Assembly: GCF_900626075.1 (NCBI RefSeq)
Contig: NZ_UYZY01000001.1
Location: forward strand, 868,001-932,000
Reading direction: 5' to 3'
Length of the DNA: 64,000 nucleotides
From: Clostridium transplantifaecale
GTDB taxonomy: Bacteria; Bacillota; Clostridia; Lachnospirales; Lachnospiraceae
Shown: in pieces, positions 35,448 through 45,032 of the stretch
Numbering within the stretch: the first letter of the stretch is position 1
How the letters are laid out: each line of letters starts with the position of its first letter
Translations under genes and position numbers: made by a program
Notes under the pieces: generated by a model
Databases searched by the model: none
Told to the model about the DNA's origin: nothing
Seen by the model: only the letters and a program-made list of their open reading frames with translations

Positions 35448-35906
35448 GTGAACATTATTTTTAACAATCAAACAAATACAATCCGGCAGTTTGGTTCATT
35501 TAATACGGTGGAATTAAATGATATCAGATTTTACATCCCAAAAGAGTTCGAACAAAACTTATTTATCCTAATCTCGGATCAAAATCAGCATACTGACGTT
35601 TTACAACTGACAAAGACAAATGAGGCACATAGTGACTACTCTATTTACACTGTTTCTCTTGAGAACACTGTGTCCAATAAATCGGGTATTTCTTCGTTAC
35701 TACTCTTCTATCTTGAACAAGATAAGCTCATAAACTCAAACTCTTTATCGCTCAACATTTCATTCACCCAATTCAAATCAGCGCTCAAGGTATACATGTT
35801 ACAGAAAATATCAACTGAACTTGCAGAAACCTATAGCAAGATAACAGAATTGACCAAATTAAACATATCACTCTATGAAGATATCAAGGAGGTAAGCCAA
35901 AAATGA
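35448..35906 (+). CDS. Phage baseplate/fibre adaptor protein, unknown
   Basis: A 152-residue protein starting at GTG 35448 after GAAGGAGGG. The first 110 residues are beta-rich (IIFNNQTNTIRQFGSF...), followed by a C-terminal helix (LAETYSKITELTKLNISLYEDIKE). It overlaps the next gene by 4 bases (ATGA), so the two are translationally coupled. The general plan recalls that of the protein at 6222-6941, which also precedes a BppU-like giant. Probably an adaptor for the following fibre. Confidence 0.5.
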   Translation: MNIIFNNQTNTIRQFGSFNTVELNDIRFYIPKEFEQNLFILISDQNQHTDVLQLTKTNEAHSDYSIYTVSLENTVSNKSGISSLLLFYLEQDKLINSNSLSLNISFTQFKSALKVYMLQKISTELAETYSKITELTKLNISLYEDIKEVSQK

Positions 35907-38761
35907 TTACAACGCCTTCTGATTACATCAAACGCCTGGAAGCAATCCAAAAGTCGGTGACTCCTACAATTGAAATGATTAATTTAGGAACAGAGCCACT
36001 TTTTATCATTAATACTGATACCCGTGAAATAGCAGTTCCCCCGGCAATGCATCAACTGGGAGTAGTCTCCGATCACAATGCTGAGACAATCTACTTACAA
36101 ATCGACCGTTATTTTGATAACGCTGACTTGTCGCAGAAAACTTGCGTAATACAGTATATAAACGCTGCTAGTGAAAAACATCTATATCCTATAACTGAAA
36201 AATATATCGATGAAGTAAAAGGGAAATTAACATTTGCATGGAAGTTGAGTGGAAATGTCACAAAAGCTTCCGGGTTTATATCTTTTTCCGTTCGGTTTTA
36301 TGAAATTGAGAATGATGCCTATCTCTATAACTTCAATACTAAAACAGCCAGTTTTATGATTTCAGATGGTTTGGATATCAGAGAGGATATATCAATAGCG
36401 CCCTCTCCCACTGATATCATTATCCTGGTGGAACATCTTGACCAAGTAGCGGCACAGACAGCCAGTGACGCCAATCAGACCTCGGAAGATCGTTTTAGGG
36501 TAGAATCTCTTGTAGAATCAGCTGTCCAAACTATTACAGATAAAAAAGATGGTGCTGTAAAAGATATCCATGCTGCTACCTCGAATCAACTTGGAGTGAT
36601 TACTTCTGAAGGGGTAGCACAAATAAATAAAATTCAACAAAAGGGAAATGAAACATTAGAATCTATCCCTAATGATTATATTCAGATAAGTAATGACGTT
36701 TCTGAATTGAAACATAAGGATATCCGGAATTCCAGCATCTATTCCAATGCTCTGATTGGAGAAGTAACTGGTGAAGAACAAGTGGTGATTAGTGATGCGG
36801 CAAATGCGACTATCCCATACTTGGAAGTGGATGGTGTCAGTGAGCAGGTGGTGACGACGGGGGCGCAGTTGTTTGATGACGAGTCCATAGTATTAAATGA
36901 GCGTGTCACAAAAACATCCCAGGAATACATAATATCACCGACTGATACAGATGATGCTGTATTGTCATTACCTCTTCCTGTAAGTAAAAACGTGGCAACA
37001 AAGAAGTTCACAGTAACGTTTTATGCCAAAGCTAACAAAAGTGGCACAAGACTGATGGTTGATTTATTTCCCGATATCATTTCTAGTGATGCCATTCTGG
37101 TTTTGGAAACAGAGTATAAAAAGTACACGGCAACACTAACCGTAAGAGAAAATGATTCCTCTAGTATTAATTTCAGGATGTTTATTTTAAAATCATCCGG
37201 AATAACAGTTTATATAAAAAAAGAAATCATATTAAACGAAGGCGACACCGCCCAGCCCTGGGAACCCTACACCGGCGGCAAGCCATCCCCCAGCCCAGAT
37301 TACCCGCAGGAGATTGTAAGCGTCGCCCATGTAGCCATCAGCGGGGCGCAGTTGCTGGACTACTTATCGCTGCCCAGCACAACTATGAATGGGATAACTT
37401 TTACCCCACGAGCAGATGGTACAGTATCAGCGGTGGGATTGGCTACTGACGTATCAGCGTTTGATTTGTATGATTCAGAATTACCTCCGGGAACCTACTA
37501 TATATCAGGATGTCCTACAGGCGGGACAATGGAGACATATCAAATTATAGCATACAAAAAAACTAGTGGAATCTTTACTATCTTAGGAACAGACACCGAA
37601 GATGGAGCGGTATTTAATGTAGTCCAGGGTGATAACATCGTAATCCGTATTGTATTGCGTAAAGGAACATCAGGTACAATTATATTTAGACCTATGCTTA
37701 ATGCAGGCGCGACACCGAAATCCTGGGAGCCCTACAACGGCCAGCAGCGGGAAATTGACCTGGAGGTGGAGTCAAAGGGGGCTAATTTATTAGCATATCC
37801 ATATGATGATAAAATAAAAAACACAAGCGGAGTAACATTCACACCTGCCGAGGATGGACGTATAGTAATTGGTGGAACAGCAACTGAACATGCATATTTT
37901 TATATTTGCCAAAATCCAATTCAACTTAATGCGGGGAATTATGTGTTATCAGGGGGGACAGACGGTGCAGAACTACGAATTTTAAAATCAGTGCTTCCAT
38001 ACGAGTCTATTGCAGTATCAACAAACGGAAAAGAAGTTGGTTTTACACTGGAAGAACAGAAAACAGTGATTATTGACATTGTAGTACATGCTGGGAAATC
38101 AATATCTACCACGTTATATCCCATGCTTATTGTAGGCTCTATGCCTCTTCCCTGGGAGCCATACCACTATCAGAAAGTCACCATCCCCCTAACCGAACCC
38201 ATTCGCGGAATCGGCGATGTCAAGGATCGGTTTAGTGTGCGTGATGGTGTGTGGGGGATTGAAAGAAATATTGCAAAAGTTGATAATAGCCAGTGGAAAA
38301 TCAGAAACATTAAAGATGGTAATAAAGGACATAGGTTTGCCTATGTTTCGGATTCTATTCCTACATTCCCAAACTTTAAAGTTCAATCCACAAAATATAG
38401 ACAGGAATTGAAAAGTAGTTTTGAAGTCGCCGGTGATTATATCTCGACCGACGAAAAAAATACACATGCAATATTTATCCGAACTTTAGAAAAAGATTTT
38501 GAGACAGAAGCCGAATTTTGTGAATGGATGACAGACGCAGAGACAATTTATTCCCTTGCCACTCCCACCTGGGAACCCTTCCCAGAGTCCATCCAGGCCG
38601 CACTCAACGCCTTAACCACCCACCCCGGCACAACCTACCTGACCGTCACCTCCACCGACATCAGCGCACCCATTCGGCTGGAATATGTCCAGGACATCAA
38701 TAAAGTTATTACGCAACTGTACACTACAATAAATGAGTTGAAAGCGTCTCTCGCAAAATAA
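35903..38761 (+). CDS. BppU-like fibre protein with repeated carbohydrate-binding-type modules
   Basis: A 952-residue protein. Residues about 12-165 form a BppU-like N-terminal domain (VSDHNAETIYLQIDRYFDNA...), comparable to that of the giant at 7 kb. A helical stretch follows (165-270), then GAQLFDDESI. After this come three beta-sandwich modules (about 310-460, 470-615, 620-755). Each ends in a hinge of the type PWEPYTGGKPSPSPDYP, SWEPYNGQQ or PWEPYHYQK. A final beta domain (GIGDVKDRFSVRDGVWGIER) has a related WEPFPESIQAALNAL end, then a short helix. Hinge motifs like this are widespread in Firmicutes phage tail proteins. The predicted role is binding of cell-wall polysaccharide. Confidence 0.7.
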   Translation: MITTPSDYIKRLEAIQKSVTPTIEMINLGTEPLFIINTDTREIAVPPAMHQLGVVSDHNAETIYLQIDRYFDNADLSQKTCVIQYINAASEKHLYPITEKYIDEVKGKLTFAWKLSGNVTKASGFISFSVRFYEIENDAYLYNFNTKTASFMISDGLDIREDISIAPSPTDIIILVEHLDQVAAQTASDANQTSEDRFRVESLVESAVQTITDKKDGAVKDIHAATSNQLGVITSEGVAQINKIQQKGNETLESIPNDYIQISNDVSELKHKDIRNSSIYSNALIGEVTGEEQVVISDAANATIPYLEVDGVSEQVVTTGAQLFDDESIVLNERVTKTSQEYIISPTDTDDAVLSLPLPVSKNVATKKFTVTFYAKANKSGTRLMVDLFPDIISSDAILVLETEYKKYTATLTVRENDSSSINFRMFILKSSGITVYIKKEIILNEGDTAQPWEPYTGGKPSPSPDYPQEIVSVAHVAISGAQLLDYLSLPSTTMNGITFTPRADGTVSAVGLATDVSAFDLYDSELPPGTYYISGCPTGGTMETYQIIAYKKTSGIFTILGTDTEDGAVFNVVQGDNIVIRIVLRKGTSGTIIFRPMLNAGATPKSWEPYNGQQREIDLEVESKGANLLAYPYDDKIKNTSGVTFTPAEDGRIVIGGTATEHAYFYICQNPIQLNAGNYVLSGGTDGAELRILKSVLPYESIAVSTNGKEVGFTLEEQKTVIIDIVVHAGKSISTTLYPMLIVGSMPLPWEPYHYQKVTIPLTEPIRGIGDVKDRFSVRDGVWGIERNIAKVDNSQWKIRNIKDGNKGHRFAYVSDSIPTFPNFKVQSTKYRQELKSSFEVAGDYISTDEKNTHAIFIRTLEKDFETEAEFCEWMTDAETIYSLATPTWEPFPESIQAALNALTTHPGTTYLTVTSTDISAPIRLEYVQDINKVITQLYTTINELKASLAK

Positions 38762-38773
38762 GAAAGGATTATT

Positions 38774-39160
38774 ATGAAGATCTTCACAAACGAATATAAC
38801 GAAATATGTGCCATTAATAACACTACCTGTTCAGATTTAACGGAATATGAAATTGACGACTCCACATTTGAGGGAAAGTGTGAAGCTTTCATTTGTGGAT
38901 ATAAATACGAGCCTCAATATCAATTGGAAATGAACTCGGACGGAACAAACAAAAAAGACGAGTTCGGAAATGACGTTTTTGTCTTGGATGAGGAAGGCAA
39001 CAAAATCTTATCAGGGTATAGTATATACCCTTTCATTGATTACAATGTTTTGCTGCGTATACAGGCCGAACATGATGCACAGGATTTATTGTTCGAGGAG
39101 TTAACGCAATCTATTGTTGACAACGATTACCGCTTATCATTGATGGAATTAAACGAATAA
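38774..39160 (+). CDS. Phage tail-region protein, unknown
   Basis: A 128-residue protein, ATG 38774 after AAGAAAGGA. A beta-rich N-terminal 90 residues (MKIFTNEYNEICAINNTTCSD...) and an acidic helical C-terminus (EHDAQDLLFEELTQSIVDND). Proteins of this plan often follow the fibre gene in Clostridia phages. The last ~40 residues resemble the helical part of XkdW-like proteins, which is weak. Confidence 0.5.
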   Translation: MKIFTNEYNEICAINNTTCSDLTEYEIDDSTFEGKCEAFICGYKYEPQYQLEMNSDGTNKKDEFGNDVFVLDEEGNKILSGYSIYPFIDYNVLLRIQAEHDAQDLLFEELTQSIVDNDYRLSLMELNE

Positions 39161-39172
39161 TGGAGGATAAAT

Positions 39173-39337
39173 ATGACTTATAAAAATTGCAAAAAATTAA
39201 TAGAGGCTGCAGAAAAGAGAAATACAAAAACGGAAGATTTTATATTGGATATGAAAACCAAACTCAGTGTATTTTTGCAGAACAAACGCATTAGCAAGAT
39301 AGAATATGATGAGTTAGAATCCATGCTAAATATTTAG
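39173..39337 (+). CDS. Small XkdX-like phage protein
   Basis: A 54-residue protein starting ATG 39173 after GGAGGATAA, 12 bases past the previous gene. Sequence MTYKNCKKLIEAAEKRN... ending EYDELESMLNI. The helical pattern with I/L-xx-Y-x-EL near the end is like the small XkdX-type proteins at the end of tail operons. Function unknown. Confidence 0.6.
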   Translation: MTYKNCKKLIEAAEKRNTKTEDFILDMKTKLSVFLQNKRISKIEYDELESMLNI

Positions 39338-39343
39338 ATTAAA

Positions 39344-39377
39344 ATAACGCCACCGACGATAATATTGGTGGCGTTAT
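39344..39377. terminator. Hairpin terminator at end of tail operon
   Basis: Perfect 11-bp stem ATAACGCCACC / GGTGGCGTTAT with a 12-base AT-rich loop, just after the small XkdX-like gene. It also lies downstream of the convergent ComEC-like pseudogene. The T-run is poor on the + strand. Confidence 0.5.
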
Positions 39378-39385
39378 GTATTATA

Positions 39386-40468
39386 TTACGGATTACATTT
39401 TTTACACGGAACATAACCTTTTGAGATAATTTCATCTCGGTTCATATCAGTGTCTTCCCGATTTTTAGTCGGCAGTGAACCACATGATAAACGGTGGAAC
39501 TTTTTACTGGAGGTATTTAAAACATAGGTAGTGCTTACCTTTTGTGCTTCCTGAGTTGGTGTTTCTGTCGGTGTGACTGTTGCCTTTATCGTTTCTGTAG
39601 CAACAGGGTTGCTTTCAACACTTGTATTACTGGAAATGCTTGGTTCTTCAGATTTCTAGGACTCACTGGGTGATTCATCAAATACTATAGTATTGCCATC
39701 TGATTTAGCAATGATTGTTCCCTGTTCATCAGTTCGGTAGACCTTTATTCCTCTGGAACGAAAATTGTTAAGTGTTTCAGCGCGGGGATGTCCATATTTA
39801 TTACCTTCGCCGCAACTTATTACTGCATACGTCGGTTTTGCGGTATCCAATAATGCAATGGATGATGATGTATTACTGCCATGGTGTCCAACCTGATAAA
39901 CGGCGCAGCTTGTATCTATTCAGTTGATAATGGCTGCCTCTGCTTCCTCCTCAGCGTCTCCAGTAAAAAGGAGCTTTCTTTTCCCGTGCCGCAGGATGAT
40001 TCCAACTGAGTTGTTGTTCGGATCACTATATGTACCATTAAGCGAGATAATTGTTAATTCTGCGTCTCCTAATCGATACTTCTCTCCTACTACTGGTACA
40101 GTACTTCTATAGCCCTTGTTTTTCATTGCATCAACGATGTCATGGTAAGTAGCTGTGTCTTTTACATATTCCGGCATGATTATTGTATCTCTTAAATTCG
40201 AATCCAGTTTTTTCTCTTCTGCAACAGTTTGGGCCTCTGCAACGGCTGTCGTGTTCAATGGCTGATTTTGAGATATACTTGGCGGCATAGAAACTCCGGC
40301 AAAGAAAAACAAAGCAATTGGAACAACGAACTTCATCCAACGTTTAGTTTCACGTTTACTTTGAAAAACTTTCCATAAGGCAGGGCATAACGACAAACCA
40401 AATAAAGCCAGTAGAAATCCTGCAATTATTGATTCGGATATGCCGTAAAATCTTGTCAAAAGAAACAT
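39386..40468 (-). pseudogene. ComEC-like metallo-beta-lactamase-fold protein, broken
   Basis: A single frame of 361 codons reads through two in-frame stops, TGA at 39918-39920 and TAG at 39656-39658. The pieces are N-terminal hydrophobic helices (residues 1-62), then DTIIMPEYVKDTATYHDIVD, GTYSDPNNNSVGIILRHG and LLFTGDAEEEAE, then after stop 1 YQVGHHGSNTSSS and GNKYGHP. After stop 2 comes a Thr-rich linker and FHRLSCGSLP...GYVPCKKCNP. These match the second half of ComEC-type MBL hydrolases with a C-terminal CKKC tail. The region that should carry the HxHxDH metal site, upstream of TIIMPEY, is missing. The gene is therefore dead three times over. Confidence 0.7.
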
Positions 40469-40598
40469 AATGGGAAAAATCTATAGCAATATATTACTCT
40501 TTTTTTCATAAAGTCCCCTCCTAAAGTTGTTATATCTATAATATTGCGCTTTTCATAGTAATACAATCTTATTAGCGGGTGGGTAGAAAGGAACAATT

Positions 40599-40703
40599 AT
40601 GAATAATGATATCAATATTCATAACACTGTTATTGAAGATCCAGATCCCGACTTCATGGGATTTGATGGTACGGAAGGGGTTGACAATAATGAAGATCAA
40701 TAA
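40599..40703 (+). CDS. Small acidic ORF overlapping the amidase start
   Basis: A 34-residue frame, ATG 40599 behind a good AGAAAGGA site. It is very acidic and Asn-rich (MNNDINIHNTVIEDPDPDFM...). Its last 14 bases overlap the amidase start at 40690. The strong ribosome-binding site lies here and not in front of the amidase, so it may act as a leader that couples endolysin translation. It could also be a short real protein. Confidence 0.5.
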   Translation: MNNDINIHNTVIEDPDPDFMGFDGTEGVDNNEDQ

Positions 40704-41637
40704 AATACTAACCCCTTATAATTATACAACCGGAAATATTAATCGTATTAAATACATTGTCATACATTACGTCGGTGCTGCTGGTGGAGCTGAAGCTAAT
40801 TGTAAATATTATGCCAGCCAGCACATCGGTGCTAGCGCCCACTACTACGTAGATTTCAATGGAAGTGTCTGGCAGTCTGTGGAAGACAAAAACATTGCAT
40901 GGCACTGTGGAACGAAAGGAAACTATTATCATCCTGAATGTCGGAACAGCAATAGTATCGGTATTGAATTATGTGTCAGAAATAAAGGAAGCAAAGCAGA
41001 CACCAGTAAGGACTGGTACTTTGAAGATGCAACCTTTTCTTCGGCAATCCAACTTACAAAAGAATTGATGAAAAAATATAATGTAGATATTGATCATGTT
41101 ATTCGTCATTACGATGTAACTCACAAAATATGCCCTAATCCCCTCGTATATAACCACACAAAGCATACATGGGCTACATTTAAATCGGCCTTGAATCAGC
41201 CTTTGGACATTACAGGCAAGGAAATCCTCACATATGATATTAAAACCGATGTAAATGGGCTTGTAGTGAGTGTAGAGCCGGATGATGTCTTAAATGTACG
41301 GGGCTTTCCTGTGACAGGTGCAAAAACGGGAGAACTGCGCAACGGAGAAGTGGTTTTTCCTGATAAAAAAACTTTTGTTGATGGAATCGCATGGTATTAT
41401 CTCCCCAGCAAAAAGGGCTGGATTTGTGCTAAGTATCTTGAAAGAGGATGGGTATATGAAATCAGTATTTCATCGCCCTACAAGTGGTGGTTTATACACA
41501 GAAACTACACCTGTACGAAACAAGATATAGAGGTAATAAACGGTAAAATTTACAAATTCGACGTAGAAGGCTATATGATAGAAAATGTAACTGGAAAATA
41601 TTCGATTGGGAATAACGGAGAAGTCAAATTCGATTGA
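40690..41637 (+). CDS. Endolysin: N-acetylmuramoyl-L-alanine amidase with SH3-like domain
   Basis: A 315-residue protein. I start at ATG 40690 (MKINKILTPYNYTTGN). Residues 20-160 form an Amidase_2 (PGRP/T7-lysozyme) domain with zinc ligands H26 (YIVIHYVGA), H140 and C148 (RHYDVTHKICPNP); the H-C spacing of 8 is as in T7 lysozyme. Also seen are HYYVDFNGSVWQSV and AWHCG. Residues about 200-270 resemble a bacterial SH3 domain (DVLNVRGFPVTGAKTGELRNG), which would bind the cell wall. The enzyme cleaves the bond between muramic acid and the peptide stem at lysis. There is no signal peptide, so release needs a holin. Confidence 0.9.
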   Translation: MKINKILTPYNYTTGNINRIKYIVIHYVGAAGGAEANCKYYASQHIGASAHYYVDFNGSVWQSVEDKNIAWHCGTKGNYYHPECRNSNSIGIELCVRNKGSKADTSKDWYFEDATFSSAIQLTKELMKKYNVDIDHVIRHYDVTHKICPNPLVYNHTKHTWATFKSALNQPLDITGKEILTYDIKTDVNGLVVSVEPDDVLNVRGFPVTGAKTGELRNGEVVFPDKKTFVDGIAWYYLPSKKGWICAKYLERGWVYEISISSPYKWWFIHRNYTCTKQDIEVINGKIYKFDVEGYMIENVTGKYSIGNNGEVKFD

Positions 41638-41689
41638 CCACTGCGCAACACTCTAAATACTGATTAATGAAAGGAATGGTATTTTTGAA

Positions 41690-42238
41690 ATGAATTACAT
41701 AGAGCAGTTAATAAATTTAGGAATAGGCACTGCCCTTATCACTATTATTGTTTTTATGTTGGCGGTTTCACAAATGTGGAACATTTTTAATAGTTTCTGT
41801 GACACTCTTGGAATCGAAACAAAATGGTCCCGCAAGCGCAAAGCAGAAAGCTCAATGTTACACAAACACGAGGAAAAGCTCAATTCGATCATGACTGATA
41901 TTAAAGAGATTAAGGAAGCAAACAAGGTTGATAACAAAGTAACCAGGGACAAGTTTAATGTTCTGAGTCAGATGCTCCAGGAAATCGAGCAAAAGATGGA
42001 TAGTATGGAGGAACGGCGAAATAACGCGAGGCGCGAAACTCTTAAACAGCAATTGTACAACTTATACTACAAATATAAAGAGCGAGCTGAAGAAACAGGT
42101 GAAATGGTTTTATCCAAATGCGAATATGAGCAGTTCTGGACTGCTTTTCGCGAGTATGAAACGGAACCTTTAAATGGGGATGGACTGATTCATAGTGTCG
42201 TTGAAATATATATGAGGGGTTTCACATCTGAAGAATGA
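41690..42238 (+). CDS. Membrane-anchored coiled-coil protein, possible holin
   Basis: A 182-residue protein, ATG 41690 after AAAGGAATGG. One hydrophobic helix (about residues 10-30, GIGTALITIIVFMLAVSQMW) is followed by a long charged coiled coil (HKHEEKLNSIMTDIKEIKE... QMLQEIEQKMDSMEE). A C-terminal domain (YYKYKERAEETGEMVL...) completes it. Its place after the endolysin and its single N-terminal membrane segment make it the best holin or lysis-regulator candidate in the window. It is longer than typical holins, so this is a tentative call. Confidence 0.55.
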   Translation: MNYIEQLINLGIGTALITIIVFMLAVSQMWNIFNSFCDTLGIETKWSRKRKAESSMLHKHEEKLNSIMTDIKEIKEANKVDNKVTRDKFNVLSQMLQEIEQKMDSMEERRNNARRETLKQQLYNLYYKYKERAEETGEMVLSKCEYEQFWTAFREYETEPLNGDGLIHSVVEIYMRGFTSEE

Positions 42239-42239
42239 T

Positions 42240-42647
42240 TCACTCGAAGTTATTGTAGCTTTTAATTTTACCGATATGAAAAATAGATGAAAAATGAAAA
42301 CGTTCTATGAGACTCATTACTTCGGCGCTATCCTTCACAATATCTATTCTGTCTTTTTTAGTGCAACAACACCTGTACATGCCGGGCACACTGCTCAGAT
42401 TTCCTTTGCAACAAATACTTTGAGCCACATAAGTTGAGGTTATTATAAGTAGCTCTTCTTCCCAAAAATAATTTACATCATTTTTGGGATTACTATTAGA
42501 AATTGCTCCAGATGGTAAGGGACTATTTTGTTTCGGTGGTTGATAAGGTCCTAAGAAATTATTTTCAGAATAACGTGGATCATAACGGAATTGTACATTG
42601 CAATATTTATCCTTATGGTCTACCAGGAAAAACTGAGGAAATAATTT
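42240..42647 (-). pseudogene. Decayed minus-strand gene, unknown
   Basis: An open frame of 135 codons without a standard start reads like real protein (FPQFFLVDHKDKYCNVQF, GPYQPPKQNSPLPSG, QSICCKGNLSSVPGMYRCCC, VMSLIERFHFSSIF). In the same frame, upstream of a TAA at 42648-42650, the sequence continues GRYADRGIFISSLSCPTP. This suggests a nonsense mutation in a longer gene. The Cys clusters could bind metal. I do not recognise the family. A short GTG-started version at 42428 is possible. Confidence 0.35.
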
Positions 42648-42719
42648 TTATGGAGTAGGACAAGAAAGAGAACTTATAAAAATACCTCTATCCGCATATC
42701 TACCAAAGTAGTATAATAG

Positions 42720-42968
42720 AGTAAGCAAATAGAGAAACAAAAAAAGATTATTGAAGATGCAATTTTAAAGATAAAAGAAAATTCGGATAAATACATCAGG
42801 CAAAAATTATTAGAGAAGTTATATTTATTTATATCTGGTTATATGATAAGTCAATTAGATTCAGATGGAATACATTCTAAGTATTTATCAGAGTTTTCTG
42901 AATTTACAGCAAAGAAATACAACATGTATGAGGCACTGACAAAATTTTTCGGGCGCTTAGAAGCATAA
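42720..42968 (+). pseudogene. Headless ORF remnant, unknown
   Basis: An 82-codon open frame, no ATG before about residue 43. It is helical (IEKQKKIIEDAILKIKENSD... LFISGYMISQLDSDGIHSKY) and ends KFFGRLEA. Probably the 3' part of a gene that lost its start. The rest of the 42.24-43.05 kb interval holds nothing else I can support. Confidence 0.35.
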
Positions 42969-43053
42969 ACTGAAATTGAAGAAAACGGTTCAGTTGAGCA
43001 ACAATCAAAATGATATAATATTATTGTAATTCATTTGTAAAGAAGGGGTTGTC

Positions 43054-43974
<921 letters not shown>

Positions 43975-44011
43975 AAAATGCCCTGGATTAGCTCCAAAGC
44001 AATTTCTAAAA

Positions 44012-44083
44012 TGACCTGTCCGGGAATCGAACCCGGGTTTACGCCGTGAGAGGGCGTCGTCTTGACCGCTTGACCAACAGGCC
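44012..44083 (-). tRNA. tRNA-Glu (CTC anticodon)
   Basis: 72 bases. Acceptor stem GGCCTGT/ACAGGTC, anticodon loop CTCTCAC, T arm GGGTTCGATTCCC. CCA is not encoded. Reads GAG. Middle gene of the three-tRNA operon. Confidence 0.93.
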
Positions 44084-44098
44084 ATATTTCAGGTGTAA

Positions 44099-44172
44099 TC
44101 GAGGCGACGTGATTCGAACACGCGACCTCTGCGTCCCGAACGCAGCGCTCTACCAAACTGAGCCACGCCTCG
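44099..44172 (-). tRNA. tRNA-Pro (CGG anticodon)
   Basis: 74 bases. Acceptor stem CGAGGCG/CGCCTCG (perfect), anticodon loop TTCGGGA, T arm TGTTCGAATCA. CCA is not encoded. First gene of the operon, 11 bases after the -10 box. Confidence 0.93.
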
Positions 44173-44183
44173 ATACCTTTGGT

Positions 44184-44212
44184 AGTATAATATAAATATC
44201 AGGAAATGTCAA
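44184..44212 (-). promoter_or_regulatory. Consensus promoter of the tRNA operon
   Basis: TTGACA (-35, 44207-44212), exactly 17 bases, TATACT (-10, 44184-44189) on the minus strand directly before tRNA-Pro. Near-perfect SigA promoter, as expected for stable RNA. Confidence 0.85.
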
Positions 44213-44367
44213 CCATTTCTGAAGAAAAATATTATAAATTTTTTCACTCAATTAGTACAATTCTCCGGAACTCCTGAAAAGCCTTGAAACTGCAAGGTTT
44301 TTCCAACTTTTGCAGAAATTCCGGAAAACTATTAAACGTAGGTTAAAACATTTGAGCTATTTCCCTC

Positions 44368-44562
44368 TTACACCTCAACCGCAGAATATCCTAAATCATC
44401 CAGGATCTCTATTGCCTTCTTTTCACAGTGACCGCATCCTTCAATTGTCACAGTTTTGGAATTTAAATCTACCTGATGCTCAATTTCAGCAGCCGTCAGC
44501 GCCTTATCAATTCTGGATACGCAGCCTTCACACATAATTTCTTCACATTTAAATTTCTTCAT
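44368..44562 (-). CDS. copZ: Copper chaperone / heavy-metal-associated domain protein
   Basis: A 64-residue single HMA domain with the metal-binding motif MCEGC near residue 10 and a second Cys pair CGHC near residue 43, which is unusual for a plain CopZ. It would carry Cu(I) to the CopA ATPase. Third gene of the copA-csoR-copZ group, 98 bases after csoR, with AAGGAGAAAG before its ATG. The extra CxxC may widen its metal range, which is inference. Confidence 0.8.
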   Translation of the reverse strand: MKKFKCEEIMCEGCVSRIDKALTAAEIEHQVDLNSKTVTIEGCGHCEKKAIEILDDLGYSAVEV

Positions 44563-44660
44563 ATTCTTTCTCCTTATAAAATTCCATCATACTTTAACAA
44601 CCGTATCAGCGCTTACTCTTTCAACATTAATTGTTTCCGCTCTTACCGTCCCAACGCTCA

Positions 44661-44963
44661 TCACTTCATCAGCTTCTGAATCGTTTTACAAAGCTCTTCC
44701 ACTGTCTCCTCGCCGTTTCCGGCTTCGATCTCGTCTAAAACGCACGTTTTAATATGATTGGAAAGCAGGACCCTGGAAAAGCTGTTTAGCGCCGCCTGGA
44801 TAGCCGATACCTGGTTCAGGATGTCAACACAGTAACGTTCGTCCTCCACCATGGCTTTAATTCCGCGCACCTGTCCCTCTATTCTGTTCAGCCGTTTCAA
44901 TAAGTCCTTTTCTTCCGTCAGATTCCTGTGTTTATGTCTCTCCTCGTTATCGCAGCAGCTCAT
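44661..44963 (-). CDS. csoR: Copper-sensing transcriptional repressor CsoR
   Basis: A 100-residue all-helical DUF156 protein. The ligand set is C (ERYCVDIL), H and C (NHIKTCVL), the C-H-C site of Cu(I)-binding CsoR. RLNRIEGQVRGIKAMV is the family signature. CsoR tetramers leave the DNA when they bind Cu(I) and so derepress copA. The probable operator is the palindrome at 47341-47359. The N-terminal CC and His-rich stretch (MSCCDNEERHKHR) could add a metal site. Confidence 0.9.
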   Translation of the reverse strand: MSCCDNEERHKHRNLTEEKDLLKRLNRIEGQVRGIKAMVEDERYCVDILNQVSAIQAALNSFSRVLLSNHIKTCVLDEIEAGNGEETVEELCKTIQKLMK

Positions 44964-45032
44964 TCCGAATCCCCCTTTTATAGTCGGTCTCTATTTTTGA
45001 ATACCCTTTTAATTTTGCAGATTTGTTATATT

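Noticed and set aside
39656..39920. Stop-codon recoding in the prophage
   Set aside because: Only the ComEC-like remnant contains in-frame TAG/TGA. All the large structural genes read through cleanly with the standard code.
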